Numbered from the stretch's first letter, positions 45,807 through 54,630 are shown. The stretch: DNA of 64,000 nt from Prochlorococcus marinus str. MIT 1013 (GCF_027359395.1 NZ_CP114778.1:806001-870000), one strand, 5' to 3'. Translations and numbers: made by a program. Notes: generated by a model not told the origin, from the sequence alone.

Positions 45807-48050
45807 TTAAATTTTGCTTGAAGTAAAGGGTTTCCAATTATCTTCAAGAAATTCTCCCTGTCTTGCTATTTTTACAGCCTCAGTAAAAAATGTATAATAT
45901 TCTTTGTATATTTCATTATCATTAAATAGATATTTCTGAGCTCTTTCTTTTAATTCATCTTTTGTATTTTTAAGAAGCAAACTGTTATTTGCATATTTTT
46001 TACACCAATTTATATAATCTTCAGGTGATGAAGCAATAGGAGGATTTTTTACGCCCATTTGTTTATACCCTGAAGCAACTAAACTACCTCTTTGACTGAA
46101 TGGATAAGTAATAAATGGTATACCAAAAGCCATTGCTTCGTAAAAAGTATTTCCGCTTCCAAAGTAGAATGGATCAAGCATTATATGACAGTTTTTTGTT
46201 GTATTAATAAAATCATCTTTAGACATTCTATCTAAAAAGATTGATCTTTCTAGCAGTAAACTACTTTGCTTTTTCCATCTATTTTTTAATTTTTCTGTTG
46301 TATATTCATGTTTATCTTTTATAAGTATTAAACATGCATTCTTTATCTCATCTAATATTGATTCTAGTACTTTATCAAAATCAGGATGAAGCTTAAATAA
46401 CGACTGCGTAAGTCCAATTATAAAATTATCATCAGAATTTATTATATTTTTATTAGACAAGTTTGATTCATTGATTTTTGGAGTTGGATAATTGAAAGGC
46501 AATCTACTGAATTTTATTAAGCGTTCTGTATAACTAGATGATGGATGGTGAGGCACTATTTCGTTAGTAATAAAATAATCTATATTCTTAATTCCAGAGG
46601 TATTTGGATGACCTAAGCTGGTAGCTTGAACCAATGCTAATCTTGATAATGCAAGAATGTATGTATAGTTAGACATACCAATATCTGGGTAAAATAAGAC
46701 ATCTAGGTCGTCTGAGAATATTAACCTGCTTGCTTTATCTATTGACTTTGGAAGATAGATCACTCTTTTGAAGATATTTTCAACTAGATCTTTATCTGAA
46801 TGACTGATTTTATTTGGTGGAATATAAATATTAATTTCAATACCAGCTTTTAATAAATCTAATATAACTTTTGTATATAATTTACCAATGGTATGACTAT
46901 TTCTAAGAAACTCAGAGCAAATACCTACTTTCAAGTTAGTTCTTTTTGATGAAATTGCTAGATATTTCCTCCTAGAAAAATCTTTAAATATTACTCCTTT
47001 AACTTTGGATATTGTATCACTCAGTTCCTCAAGAATATACTTATCATCTAATCTGTTTTGATATGCAAAGTAAAAAATATTTGTATTAAAAGTTTGTGTG
47101 CCTTCATAAAACATATTTTTATTATTCTTTAATATTTCTAGTTGTCTTTTATATTGTTCACGCTCAGTATCTATTTGTTCAATATTATTCAATATTGGTG
47201 ATAATCTTAATTTGGAGTTTATATAAAAACAAATATTATTTGGTTGATTTTCTAAAGCATAAGAGAAGTGTTTTTTAGCATCTTTTTCTTTATCTAGACA
47301 TATCAATATGTTTCCCAGATTGGAATGAGCCTCTGCGAAATCAGGTTTGATTTCAATCGCTTTACGGTATGACAATTCTGCTTCTTCTGATTTGCCGAGA
47401 TCTCTTAATATATTTCCCAAATTCAAATAGGCATCAGCAAAATCAGGATTCAGCTCAATTGCTTTACGAGTCGATGATTCTGCTTCTTGTAAATTTCCAA
47501 GATCTCTCAATATGATTCCCAGATTGTAATGAGAAAGTGTAAAGTTAGGGTTCAGTTCAATTGCTTTATGAGTTGATAATTCTGCTTCTTTTAATCTGCC
47601 AAGATCTTGCAATATGATTCCCAAATTGGAATGCGCCATAGCGGAATCAGGTTTGATTTCAATCGCTTTGCGAGTTGATAATTCTGCTTCTTGTAATTTG
47701 CCAAAATCTTTCAATATGATTCCCAGATTTAAATAAGCATCAGGGAAATTAGGATTAATTTCAATTGCTTTTCGAGTTGATAATTCTGCTTCTTTTAAGT
47801 TGCCAAGACCTCTCAATATGTCTCCATAATTAGTAAAAACTCTGTGATCATTAAACCCTTTATCAATAAAATATTGATAATATTTTGCTGCTTCTGCAAT
47901 ATTTCCTTGTGAATGAAACTTAAATGCTTGATTGATTATTTGTTCTTTAGAAGGTTTAGAAGTAGTATTAGTGATGTTTTCTTTAATCTTTTCTAAAGCA
48001 AATGGAACTTGGAATGTTTTGACTTCAGAGTCTTCTTTTTTTTGATTCAT
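45807..48050 (-). CDS. TPR protein with GT41 (OGT-like) glycosyltransferase domain
   Basis: 747 residues. The tag SEVKTFQVPFALEKIKENI is followed by about seven TPR units (residues ~30-270) and a GT-B domain from about residue 372: RNSHTIGKLY, GHPNTSGIKNIDYFI, QSLFKLHPDFDKV and DPFYFGSGNTFYEAMAFGIP near residue 625. From the last TPR unit to the end the protein is identical to that at 57588. ATG start at 48050: the ancestral GTG upstream is out of frame because a run of four G became five. GGGGG then serves as a ribosome-binding site 5 bp before the ATG. Promoter at 48101. Confidence 0.87.
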   Translation of the reverse strand: MNQKKEDSEVKTFQVPFALEKIKENITNTTSKPSKEQIINQAFKFHSQGNIAEAAKYYQYFIDKGFNDHRVFTNYGDILRGLGNLKEAELSTRKAIEINPNFPDAYLNLGIILKDFGKLQEAELSTRKAIEIKPDSAMAHSNLGIILQDLGRLKEAELSTHKAIELNPNFTLSHYNLGIILRDLGNLQEAESSTRKAIELNPDFADAYLNLGNILRDLGKSEEAELSYRKAIEIKPDFAEAHSNLGNILICLDKEKDAKKHFSYALENQPNNICFYINSKLRLSPILNNIEQIDTEREQYKRQLEILKNNKNMFYEGTQTFNTNIFYFAYQNRLDDKYILEELSDTISKVKGVIFKDFSRRKYLAISSKRTNLKVGICSEFLRNSHTIGKLYTKVILDLLKAGIEINIYIPPNKISHSDKDLVENIFKRVIYLPKSIDKASRLIFSDDLDVLFYPDIGMSNYTYILALSRLALVQATSLGHPNTSGIKNIDYFITNEIVPHHPSSSYTERLIKFSRLPFNYPTPKINESNLSNKNIINSDDNFIIGLTQSLFKLHPDFDKVLESILDEIKNACLILIKDKHEYTTEKLKNRWKKQSSLLLERSIFLDRMSKDDFINTTKNCHIMLDPFYFGSGNTFYEAMAFGIPFITYPFSQRGSLVASGYKQMGVKNPPIASSPEDYINWCKKYANNSLLLKNTKDELKERAQKYLFNDNEIYKEYYTFFTEAVKIARQGEFLEDNWKPFTSSKI

Positions 48051-48100
48051 TTTTCCCCCTCAGTCACATTTATTTGTCTATAAAGGATCTAATGATTAGC

Positions 48101-48106
48101 ATTATA
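48101..48106 (-). promoter_or_regulatory. TPR-family promoter -10 box
   Basis: TATAAT in AGTTATAATGCTAATCATTA on the minus strand, about 50 bp before the ATG. Confidence 0.6.
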
Positions 48107-48305
48107 ACTTGCTTGAAGTTTTAACTTTTAAAAGATATTGCCCATTTCAAATAAGCATGAGGTTGTCTTCCCTCAAGGAGAAGTAATTAGTTCAGATCCT
48201 TTGTGCCTTAAGCGTTCTATCACAATATGCGTACGTTTATGCGCTGCTTCTCCAAATTTTTATATCTAAATCCTCTATTTACGACCGATTCAAAGGAATT
48301 GCACC

Positions 48306-48406
48306 ACTGCATACGGAGTAGTTGGACATCAAAAGTGTCTTAGTTGTCTTACGTCCTTTTGAACACTTACTACCTATTTATACATATCTATTATTTTTTA
48401 TTTTTT
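48306..48406. repeat. Inverted copy of the 14650-14752 relic
   Basis: The minus strand reads AATAATAGATATGTATAAAT, then ACTAAGACACTTTTGATGTC, parallel to the 14.7-kb locus with a 2-bp length difference. The remaining bases between the TPR leader and tRNA-Ala show no gene. Confidence 0.8.
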
Positions 48407-48581
48407 TAGAAAAGGGAAGAGACATAAGACATTTGCCGTAAAGCCATTGTCATTACTAGGCCGCTTTGGCGGGATTCGTGGCGGGATCTTGCTATATATT
48501 AATATTAAGCGGTATCAAGCAATATCACCGATTTACCAGAACCCCTCAAATTGCTTGGTATAACTAGTAAAACTGACACAT

Positions 48582-48654
48582 GGGGCCATAGCTCAGCTGG
48601 TAGAGCACCTGCATGGCATGCAGGGGGTCAGCGGTTCGAGTCCGCTTGGCTCCA
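48582..48654 (+). tRNA. tRNA-Ala (anticodon GGC)
   Basis: 73-nt cloverleaf; acceptor GGGGCCA pairs with TGGCTCC (one G-U) with discriminator A; anticodon loop ATGGCAT; T-loop GGTTCGAGTCC. CCA is not encoded. Its 3' part is the left attachment site of the element that follows. The four 5'-half relics have GGAGCC instead of GGGGCC and a different upstream sequence. Confidence 0.97.
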
Positions 48655-48658
48655 TTAG
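48613..48658 (+). other. attL core
   Basis: 46 bp starting ATGGCATGCAGGGGGTCAGC inside tRNA-Ala, identical to 57235-57280. It starts in the anticodon loop and runs 4 bp past the tRNA end. Confidence 0.95.
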
Positions 48659-48685
48659 GTTTTAAAGGATCAGGAAAGAGAAACT

Positions 48686-48707
48686 GGTGTGTTTAGGCGG
48701 TGTGTTC
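48686..48707 (+). repeat. Integrase arm-type site pair, left
   Basis: GGTGTGTTT at 48686 and GGTGTGTTC at 48699, 13 bp apart, 28 bp inside attL. The same pair with the same spacing stands near the right end. Confidence 0.75.
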
Positions 48708-48837
48708 CTGCTCGTTACGGAATACCCCATTGTTGCTATTGCAAATAGTGCTAAAGTCTGAGCACTAGAAGGACTGACCGTTCAAATTAACGGGTTAAAT
48801 CGGGTGATAGCTAGGGAAATATATTTAAAGGATTGGT

Positions 48838-49323
48838 ATGACTAGAAAAAATGACAAGAGAGAGGGAATCCCTCCTCAATATCGACATTTCGATAAAGCC
48901 AAGGGGAAGGCAATTGATCATGGTTCCACTGAAGATTTTGTTACTCGTCTTGAGTGGCGTTACTTCAAGTACCTAAGTGATATTTTTTCCTATGCAACTT
49001 GGAATGGTGAAAATTGGGTAAAGCCTAATATTGATAATTTCCCTAATCCAATTGAACAGGATTTTCCTAATTTAATTGCAGACAATCTTGAGGTTAGAGA
49101 TACTCTTATTAGCAAAAAATGGATTTTTCAATCAACTGACCAATATTGGATTGAAGCTCTTAAGTATCATGTTTATTTAGAAAATGGCGGGAAAGATAAA
49201 TCTCTGCCTAACCCTAATATTCATAAAACTGAGTGGATTGAGAATCCAGAGGCAAAGCCAATCAAAGTCTTATTTAATAATCAGACAGGTGAGGTTTCTC
49301 TAGCACCAGTAGAAGAGCAGTAG
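48838..49323 (+). CDS. Hypothetical protein, first gene of the element
   Basis: 161 residues, soluble, not recognised. Tryptophan-rich (YATWNGENWVKP, DQYWIEALKYHVYL), acidic. ATG at 48838. It lies 6 bp before the HTH gene and opens a tightly packed run of six genes to the helicase, so it belongs to the early replication/regulation module. The 180 bp before it should contain the promoter and the integrase arm sites. Confidence 0.65.
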   Translation: MTRKNDKREGIPPQYRHFDKAKGKAIDHGSTEDFVTRLEWRYFKYLSDIFSYATWNGENWVKPNIDNFPNPIEQDFPNLIADNLEVRDTLISKKWIFQSTDQYWIEALKYHVYLENGGKDKSLPNPNIHKTEWIENPEAKPIKVLFNNQTGEVSLAPVEEQ

Positions 49324-49329
49324 AAATAA

Positions 49330-49569
49330 ATGAAAAATACTACGGATTTAATGCTTCGGACCTCCGAGGCTGCTCTTGCTTTGGGTTGTTCTACAGACAC
49401 GCTCAAAAGGAAACGTGAATCACAAGGAGGATTCCTAGAGGCTGGCTTTCATTATTTTTATGGTGATTGCACAAATTCTCCAATTATTTGGAATGTTCAG
49501 AGATGCCGAGAAGCATTTCATAAAAGAGGCGTTACAGCTCGTAAGGCTTTAGAGGAGGCGAAAAAATGA
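49330..49569 (+). CDS. Excisionase/AlpA-like HTH protein
   Basis: 79 residues. LRTSEAALALGCSTDTLKRK is a winged helix-turn-helix of the MerR/excisionase type. The rest (GFHYFYGDCTNSPIIWNVQR) fits the wing. Such small proteins direct excision or regulate the element. It overlaps the next gene by 4 bp (ATGA). Confidence 0.7.
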   Translation: MKNTTDLMLRTSEAALALGCSTDTLKRKRESQGGFLEAGFHYFYGDCTNSPIIWNVQRCREAFHKRGVTARKALEEAKK

Positions 49570-49874
49570 CTCTTGATTTTGAATGCGACTCCAAAGATAT
49601 GGATCAAAGAACCGCTGGTTTATTAGAGGCTGCTTCTTCGATTTATCACCTAGTTATTGAATGGTCTCCAGACCTCCAAGAAAGAGACGAAGTTACAAAG
49701 CAAGCCCTGATTAATGCTGCATTTATTAAAGGGGTCAATGTTCTCCAGATAATTACTGGTGTTGATCACAAAGATGCAGTCGAATGTCTTATTGAAGCTT
49801 GTGACCGAGAGACAAAAAGCAGAGTCAATATTGAATACATCAAAAGACAAATGGGATGGGAGGAAAATGACTGA
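49566..49874 (+). CDS. Small hypothetical element protein
   Basis: 102 residues, acidic and helical (AASSIYHLVIEWSPDLQERD; VECLIEACDRETKSR). Overlaps its neighbours on both sides (4 and 8 bp). Not recognised. Confidence 0.6.
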   Translation: MTLDFECDSKDMDQRTAGLLEAASSIYHLVIEWSPDLQERDEVTKQALINAAFIKGVNVLQIITGVDHKDAVECLIEACDRETKSRVNIEYIKRQMGWEEND

Positions 49875-50256
49875 GCAGAAAAAAAGCCCCGATGCTAACG
49901 AGGCTCCTAAAAAAACTATCAAAAAGATCTTAATTGATTTAGCGAATGATTATTTTCAATGCTGGCTGCCAGCTTTAAAAGGAGATAGTTCTAAGTTTTT
50001 AGGAAGACGACTTGCCATAGCTCAGGCAGAAATCACTCGGATTGTTAACGACAACGAAATTCTTGTTGCGGCTAATAAGCATTTGCTTGAGCGAGTTGCT
50101 CAATTGGAAATCGGTTATTCACAACTATGTGATGCCCATGACGAGAACAAACGATTACACCATGAGATTGGAGTCAGGCAAAAAAAGCACATTGAAACAT
50201 GTGATAAAAATTTCCTGAATCTCAAGGGTGCAATCGAAGAGTTGAGGGGTTCTTGA
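49867..50256 (+). CDS. Small coiled-coil-like element protein
   Basis: 129 residues from the ATG at 49867, which overlaps the previous stop by 8 bp; a longer upstream frame to 49759 lies inside the previous gene and is unlikely. The second half (ILVAANKHLLERVAQLEIGY; DENKRLHHEIGVRQKKH) has heptad-like leucines and looks like a coiled coil. It sits 1 bp before the primase gene. Function unknown; could be a primase or capsid partner. Confidence 0.6.
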   Translation: MTEQKKSPDANEAPKKTIKKILIDLANDYFQCWLPALKGDSSKFLGRRLAIAQAEITRIVNDNEILVAANKHLLERVAQLEIGYSQLCDAHDENKRLHHEIGVRQKKHIETCDKNFLNLKGAIEELRGS

Positions 50257-50257
50257 A

Positions 50258-51118
50258 ATGGATTCCTCAAAAACTTGGAAAGAGCAAGCCCTAAGGCTTA
50301 AACCCTTTGATGGGCATTTAATCCCTGTCAGACCAAACGGCTACAGAATTGATGGACCTGTAAAAGATCACAATTTTACAGTTGAACAAATCCTTGATTA
50401 TCCAAATCTAAGAGCCATTGAGTTAAGGACTTCAAGCGCGCTTATGTGCATTGATTTTGACTCAGAGAAAGCTTTTGTATTTGCAGAAAGTAAGGGCTTT
50501 AACTGGGCTGAAAATCTCACATGGATTATTCAAAGAGATAACCAATTCTCCAGAATGAAAGTTCTTTTTAAGAGAACACTTGAGCAACAAAAACTTGGAG
50601 AGTTCTATCTACCCGTCCCTGAACATGATCTAGAAGTATTTTCTAGAAGTACTAAACCTGTAACTGTTCTTGGACATCACAGGGAAAGCGGCATTTATAG
50701 ATGGTTTGGAACAGGGCCAGAAACATTAATTGATTGCCCCAATAAAGTCTGGAATTTTGTTGTTGGATTAAAGGAGGAAGACGACAAAAAGAAAACTATT
50801 AAAACCACTTCGATCAGTAAAAGTTCAAGTGGAAGTTGGAAGCCAATTAGACCGTGCCCAATTTGCAATCGACAAAAAGACGATGATTGCTCAATCAATG
50901 TTTTAGGTGATTTTGTTCAATGCCATCACGGCAAAACTAATCATCCACCCCATTTAAAAATGGGAGAAACTATCCATTTATCTGGAGAGGATTGGGCATT
51001 TTGTGGCTTTGGTTCAAATGCAATAGGTGAGTTTTCAAAGTTCAAAATTCATAAGCCAACAAATTTACAACTAATCAATAAACAATTACTTGAGAGGGCA
51101 AATGTTCAAACTCTCTAA
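50258..51118 (+). CDS. Primase-polymerase-like protein with zinc site
   Basis: 286 residues. The first ~170 residues resemble bifunctional primase-polymerase (PrimPol) domains: LKPFDGHLIPVRPNGYR, an acidic CIDFDSEKA, and FSRSTKPVTVLGHHRESGIYRW. After a Lys/Ser-rich linker a zinc-binding segment follows (RPCPICNRQK and DFVQCHHGKTNH). It overlaps the helicase start by 17 bp. Together they would start replication of the excised element. Confidence 0.72.
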   Translation: MDSSKTWKEQALRLKPFDGHLIPVRPNGYRIDGPVKDHNFTVEQILDYPNLRAIELRTSSALMCIDFDSEKAFVFAESKGFNWAENLTWIIQRDNQFSRMKVLFKRTLEQQKLGEFYLPVPEHDLEVFSRSTKPVTVLGHHRESGIYRWFGTGPETLIDCPNKVWNFVVGLKEEDDKKKTIKTTSISKSSSGSWKPIRPCPICNRQKDDDCSINVLGDFVQCHHGKTNHPPHLKMGETIHLSGEDWAFCGFGSNAIGEFSKFKIHKPTNLQLINKQLLERANVQTL

Positions 51119-52295
51119 TGGATTTAAAACAAAAAATGGTGAGATAAAGGCTCAATCAGTCAATCCTGGGCAATTAACCATGCTCCTAGAAAATGAGTTA
51201 GGCAAGGATCTTAAGCTCAATCTTTTAATAAATGAACCAGAATATAAAGGGAAAAAATTGGATAACTATTTTGTAGAAAATTTTTATATCCCCTTAAGTG
51301 AAAGGGGTTATGAGATAAGAAAAACTGCTGCTACTGATGCACTAATATTTGCCGCTAGTAAAAATAGTTATCACCCTGTTGTAGATGATTTAAAACGCAT
51401 TGAACAAGATCAATCAATTCAACCAATTGAACTTGAGAAAGTAGCTACTAATTATTTAAAAACGAATGACAAACTTTATGATGCAATGTTTTCAGTTTGG
51501 CTAATTGCTGCGGTTGCTAGAGCTTTTGATAATGGCTGCAAATTTGATAATTGCCTTGTACTTCAAGGGAGGGAAGGTATTAGGAAAAGTACGCTTTTTC
51601 AAGCTTTAGCAGGTGATCGAGATTTCTTTTGCGATACATGGCAAACAAATCAGCAAAGGCTATACATGGCTATTGATCAATGCTGGATTTATGAATTAGC
51701 AGAGTTAGATCGTATGACTAGAAAAAATGATCAGGAAACATTAAAGGCAATATTTGGAAGTGCATTTGATTCTTATCCACCACCTTATGCAAGGTCAATT
51801 GGTAAATTTCCTAGACCGAGTGTTTTTGCAGCTACATCAAATCGGTTTGATTTTCTAAGTGATCCATCCGCAGATCACAGAAGATATTGGGTTATTCCAC
51901 TAAAACTTAATCCAGATAAAGAGGAATATATAGATGTAGAAAAAGTAGAAGCTGATCGAGATGCAATTTTAAAAGCCGCGATTATTGAATACAGGAAAGG
52001 CACCAAACCTAAGTTGCCTCAGAAGCTGCAAACTGAATCAAATAATAGGAATAGTGACTTCTTAGCCGAACATCCTTTCATGGATTCATTAGCTGAATGG
52101 GTTATAGGTGAATATGTGTTTACTACTGCGGATGCACTTATAGGTGCAGGTCTTAGAGAAAAGGGAAAAGTCTCAGACTATGACTTAAAGAAAGCCTCTG
52201 AGTGCTTACAAGCTTTGGGGTATGAAAAAGATAAGCATCAAACATCTGGAGCGGCTGGAAAGAAAAGATATTGGAGAAAGCCTGAGGAAGCCTGA
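51102..52295 (+). CDS. VirE-like P-loop ATPase/helicase
   Basis: 397 residues from the ATG at 51102 (GAGAGGG just before it); a TTG 12 bp upstream is a less likely start. Virulence-associated-E-type domain: Walker A-like VLQGREGIRKSTLFQALAG, ELAELDRMTRKN as Walker B region, and PPYARSIGKFPRPSVFAATS with DHRRYWVIPL as sensor/arginine segments. The loop has Arg where the last Gly of GxGKS is expected. Phage satellites use this family as replicative helicase. The C-terminal ~80 residues are a winged-helix-like region. Confidence 0.85.
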   Translation: MFKLSNGFKTKNGEIKAQSVNPGQLTMLLENELGKDLKLNLLINEPEYKGKKLDNYFVENFYIPLSERGYEIRKTAATDALIFAASKNSYHPVVDDLKRIEQDQSIQPIELEKVATNYLKTNDKLYDAMFSVWLIAAVARAFDNGCKFDNCLVLQGREGIRKSTLFQALAGDRDFFCDTWQTNQQRLYMAIDQCWIYELAELDRMTRKNDQETLKAIFGSAFDSYPPPYARSIGKFPRPSVFAATSNRFDFLSDPSADHRRYWVIPLKLNPDKEEYIDVEKVEADRDAILKAAIIEYRKGTKPKLPQKLQTESNNRNSDFLAEHPFMDSLAEWVIGEYVFTTADALIGAGLREKGKVSDYDLKKASECLQALGYEKDKHQTSGAAGKKRYWRKPEEA

Positions 52296-52611
52296 GTCAC
52301 GAAAACCCACTAGGCAACTAAAAAGTGATTGATTATCCTCATGTATCATCTTTTTTATAAAAGAAAAAGAATAAATATAAGTAATTAGTGGAAACATTTT
52401 CGTAAAAAACGTGAGGTACCTGAGGATGCTTCACTTTGTTGTGAAATTTAATTATTTAGTTTTCTTTTTTAGTTGTATTAAAGACGAATTAACTGAAAAT
52501 AAGAGACATTTATTAAAGAATTAGCGATAAATAAGAGCAAATAAGAAAAACAAGAAAAAACCCCAGTATTTGCAACCTGCCTCAGGCTTTATCTTTCCTA
52601 AAGTCTGCTAT
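52296..52611. other. Non-coding region after the helicase, possible origin
   Basis: CCTGAGG/CCTGAGT copies at the gene end, an AT-rich tract with AAAAGAAAAAGAATAAATAT, then AAAACGTGAGGTACCTGAGG. The same order (AT tract, AACGTGAG, CCTnAG) is seen at 14.65 and 48.35 kb. No gene of useful size. Confidence 0.45.
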
Positions 52612-52764
52612 ATGAGAAATCCAATTCTAGCCAAATATAGAACGGACGACGATCTGCCAAAGGTTCCTGACCCCTCGGAAGACGCTCTCACCTCGGCACA
52701 ATTTCGCCGTTATCAAAAATCATTATTAGAGGATTCACCTAATGACTACGGCTTCAGCGATTGA
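52612..52764 (+). CDS. Small head-region protein
   Basis: 50 residues from the ATG at 52612 (MRNPILAKYRTDDDLPKVPD), acidic and proline-rich. It overlaps the protease-capsid gene by 23 bp. Position and coupling suggest a head-assembly helper; the sequence itself is not recognised. Confidence 0.5.
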   Translation: MRNPILAKYRTDDDLPKVPDPSEDALTSAQFRRYQKSLLEDSPNDYGFSD

Positions 52765-54373
52765 GCAAAAAACTTATAGAAGGTTTCTTGAATTAGAAAA
52801 GACAGAATTAGAAAATGACACTCTTGAATTGAGCTTTAGTTCAGAGACTCCAGTTCAAAGAGCCTTTGGTTCAGAAGTGCTATCACATGAACCAGACGCA
52901 GCAAATCTCACTCGATTAAATGACTCAGCTCCAGTTCTTTGGGCACATGATCCAACTCTGCAAATAGGAGTTGTGCAAAGAGCATGGATTGAAGGCGGTA
53001 AGGGAAGAGCAATTATCAAATGGGGTAATTCACAACTAGCTCAGGAGAAAAGAGCAGATGTTGAAAGCGGTGTAATTCGCAATGTGAGCATTGGATATTC
53101 AATAGACCAAATGGACGAGAACGAAAAAGGGGAGATGGTCGCTACACGGTGGACGGGCTTGGAGATTTCTCTGGTCAGTGTCGCCAGTGATCCCCATGTC
53201 GGCATTGGCCGCAGTCATCCGACTTACTCAACTCCTAAAGAGGAAACTTCAAAAATGTCTAACTATGTAACCGCTTATTCAGAGCCTCAACAAACAAGAG
53301 GCGAATTTGAAGAAGAAGCTTCTCAGTTTTCAATTGTTAAAGCGATCCAAGCACAAGCCTCTGGCAACTGGTCAGACGCTGGAAGAGAGCGCGAAGTTCA
53401 TCAAGAACTAGCTGGTAAATATGGTCAGCGTTCAGCAAATGGTGTTCTAGTTCCTAACCAGTCTTGGCAAAAAAGAACATTCGTTGCGGGCACAGCCTCA
53501 GCAGGTGGAAACCTAGTGGCCACAGACGTTTTGGCTGATTCATTCGTGGACGCTTTAAGGCCAACTTCTGTAGTAATGCAAGCGGGTGCAACAGTCCTCG
53601 GAAACCTTCAAGGCAATGTTTCAATACCTAAGAGAACAGGATCATCTACTGCTGCATGGTTTGGTGCTGACGATAGCGACGCTCTCTCAGAATCTGTCGG
53701 AACTTTCGGAGCTATTGCATTAAGTCCAAAAACTGTTGGCTCATACAGCAAGTACAGCAGATTGATGAAATTGCAGGCCACACCTGATATTGAGAACCTA
53801 ATTCGCCAAGACATGTTGGAGAAAATTGGAACTCAAATAGACATTGCAGCAATCGCAGGAACTGGAAGTTCTTCACAACCGACTGGAATTTTATCTGCTT
53901 CAGATACAACAGTTACAGCCCTTGCCACTAACGGCGCGGCGGCTTCAATTGACACTCTGATCACATTGAAAAAATCTGTATCTGCTGCAAATGCTGATGA
54001 TGGTTCATGCTGCTATTTGATTAATTCAAAAGTTGAATCAGCACTATCTCAGTTGAAAGATTCCAATGGTGCTTACTTCCTAAATCCTTTTGGTGGTGAA
54101 TTGGGAGCTGCTCGTTTCGCAGGTCGTCGCATGTTGGTATCTAACAATGTTCCTTCCAACTTGACCAAAGGTTCAGGTTCAAACTTGAGCGCGATCATCT
54201 ACGGAAGATTTAGTGACGTTATCGTGGCTACATGGTCAGGAATTGAAATAGATGTTGATCCATTTACCGATTTCGCCAAAGGCTCAGTGGGCGTAAGGGC
54301 TTTGACCTCTTTAGATGTTGGCGTTCGTCACGGCGAAAGCTTCGGTTTGGTTAAGGATGCTGTAGCTGCGTAA
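52742..54373 (+). CDS. HK97-type prohead protease fused to major capsid protein
   Basis: 543 residues. Residues ~10-160 are a S78-type prohead protease: APVLWAHDP with His69, and RNVSIGYS with Ser116, the expected catalytic pair. From Met172 the HK97-fold capsid follows: a helical scaffold-like delta region, NLVATDVLADSFVDALRPTS, IPKRTGSSTAAWF, TVGSYSKYSRLMKLQATPDI and the C-terminal FGRFS-like IIYGRFSDVIVATW. ATG 53255 has its own ribosome-binding site (AAAGAGGAAAC), so a 372-residue capsid protein could also be made separately. No portal or terminase lies nearby. Confidence 0.92.
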   Translation: MTTASAIEQKTYRRFLELEKTELENDTLELSFSSETPVQRAFGSEVLSHEPDAANLTRLNDSAPVLWAHDPTLQIGVVQRAWIEGGKGRAIIKWGNSQLAQEKRADVESGVIRNVSIGYSIDQMDENEKGEMVATRWTGLEISLVSVASDPHVGIGRSHPTYSTPKEETSKMSNYVTAYSEPQQTRGEFEEEASQFSIVKAIQAQASGNWSDAGREREVHQELAGKYGQRSANGVLVPNQSWQKRTFVAGTASAGGNLVATDVLADSFVDALRPTSVVMQAGATVLGNLQGNVSIPKRTGSSTAAWFGADDSDALSESVGTFGAIALSPKTVGSYSKYSRLMKLQATPDIENLIRQDMLEKIGTQIDIAAIAGTGSSSQPTGILSASDTTVTALATNGAAASIDTLITLKKSVSAANADDGSCCYLINSKVESALSQLKDSNGAYFLNPFGGELGAARFAGRRMLVSNNVPSNLTKGSGSNLSAIIYGRFSDVIVATWSGIEIDVDPFTDFAKGSVGVRALTSLDVGVRHGESFGLVKDAVAA

Positions 54374-54394
54374 TAAAAGAGGGATGATCCGACT

Positions 54395-54574
54395 TTGCCT
54401 TGTCGTTATAAGTCGGGAGAGATTATTACTGTTCTCTCTGGTGGTGCTGTCATCCCTCAACTAATTGGGGGGAAGTCTTTTACAAGTGGGCGGTCAACTA
54501 CTTGGGTTTGTGATCCCTCCAATACCACTAGGCATTCAATAGTTTTAATCACGGGCTATAGATGTAAGTCCTAA
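54395..54574 (+). CDS. Possible 59-residue ORF after the capsid gene
   Basis: In the same frame as the capsid gene and separated from it by tandem stops (TAATAA). No ATG; TTG at 54395 is the first possible start. It reads like a real beta-rich protein (YKSGEIITVLSGGAVIPQL; SGRSTTWVCDPSNTTRHSIV). It could be a capsid decoration protein, or a tail lost by nonsense mutation. Confidence 0.4.
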   Translation: MPCRYKSGEIITVLSGGAVIPQLIGGKSFTSGRSTTWVCDPSNTTRHSIVLITGYRCKS

Positions 54575-54630
54575 TTCTTTTTCCAAAGTGCTCAGGGGTC
54601 CTATCTAGCAATACTTTGAGGGTATATTCG

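Larger units (their letters stand above)
45488..47403. repeat. 1916-bp inverted repeat, copy 1 (with 58418-60333)
   Basis: Runs without gaps from a tRNA-Ala promoter through the tRNA relic, the terminase-like fragment and the whole GT41 domain into the last TPR unit. I see only a single substitution. The two copies are reverse complements and flank the satellite element. Confidence 0.96.

Noticed and set aside
47096-47278. 60-codon frame repeated at 58543-58725
   Set aside because: It is antisense to the GT41 coding sequence and present twice only because of the inverted repeat.
49759-49866. Longer N-terminus for the coiled-coil element gene
   Set aside because: It lies wholly inside the preceding gene, and the ATG at 49867 has normal ATGA coupling.
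48837-51731. The 18-mer TATGACTAGAAAAAATGA at 48837 and 51714
   Set aside because: Both encode MTRKN in unrelated proteins; flanks differ, so it looks like a coincidence of AT-rich codons.
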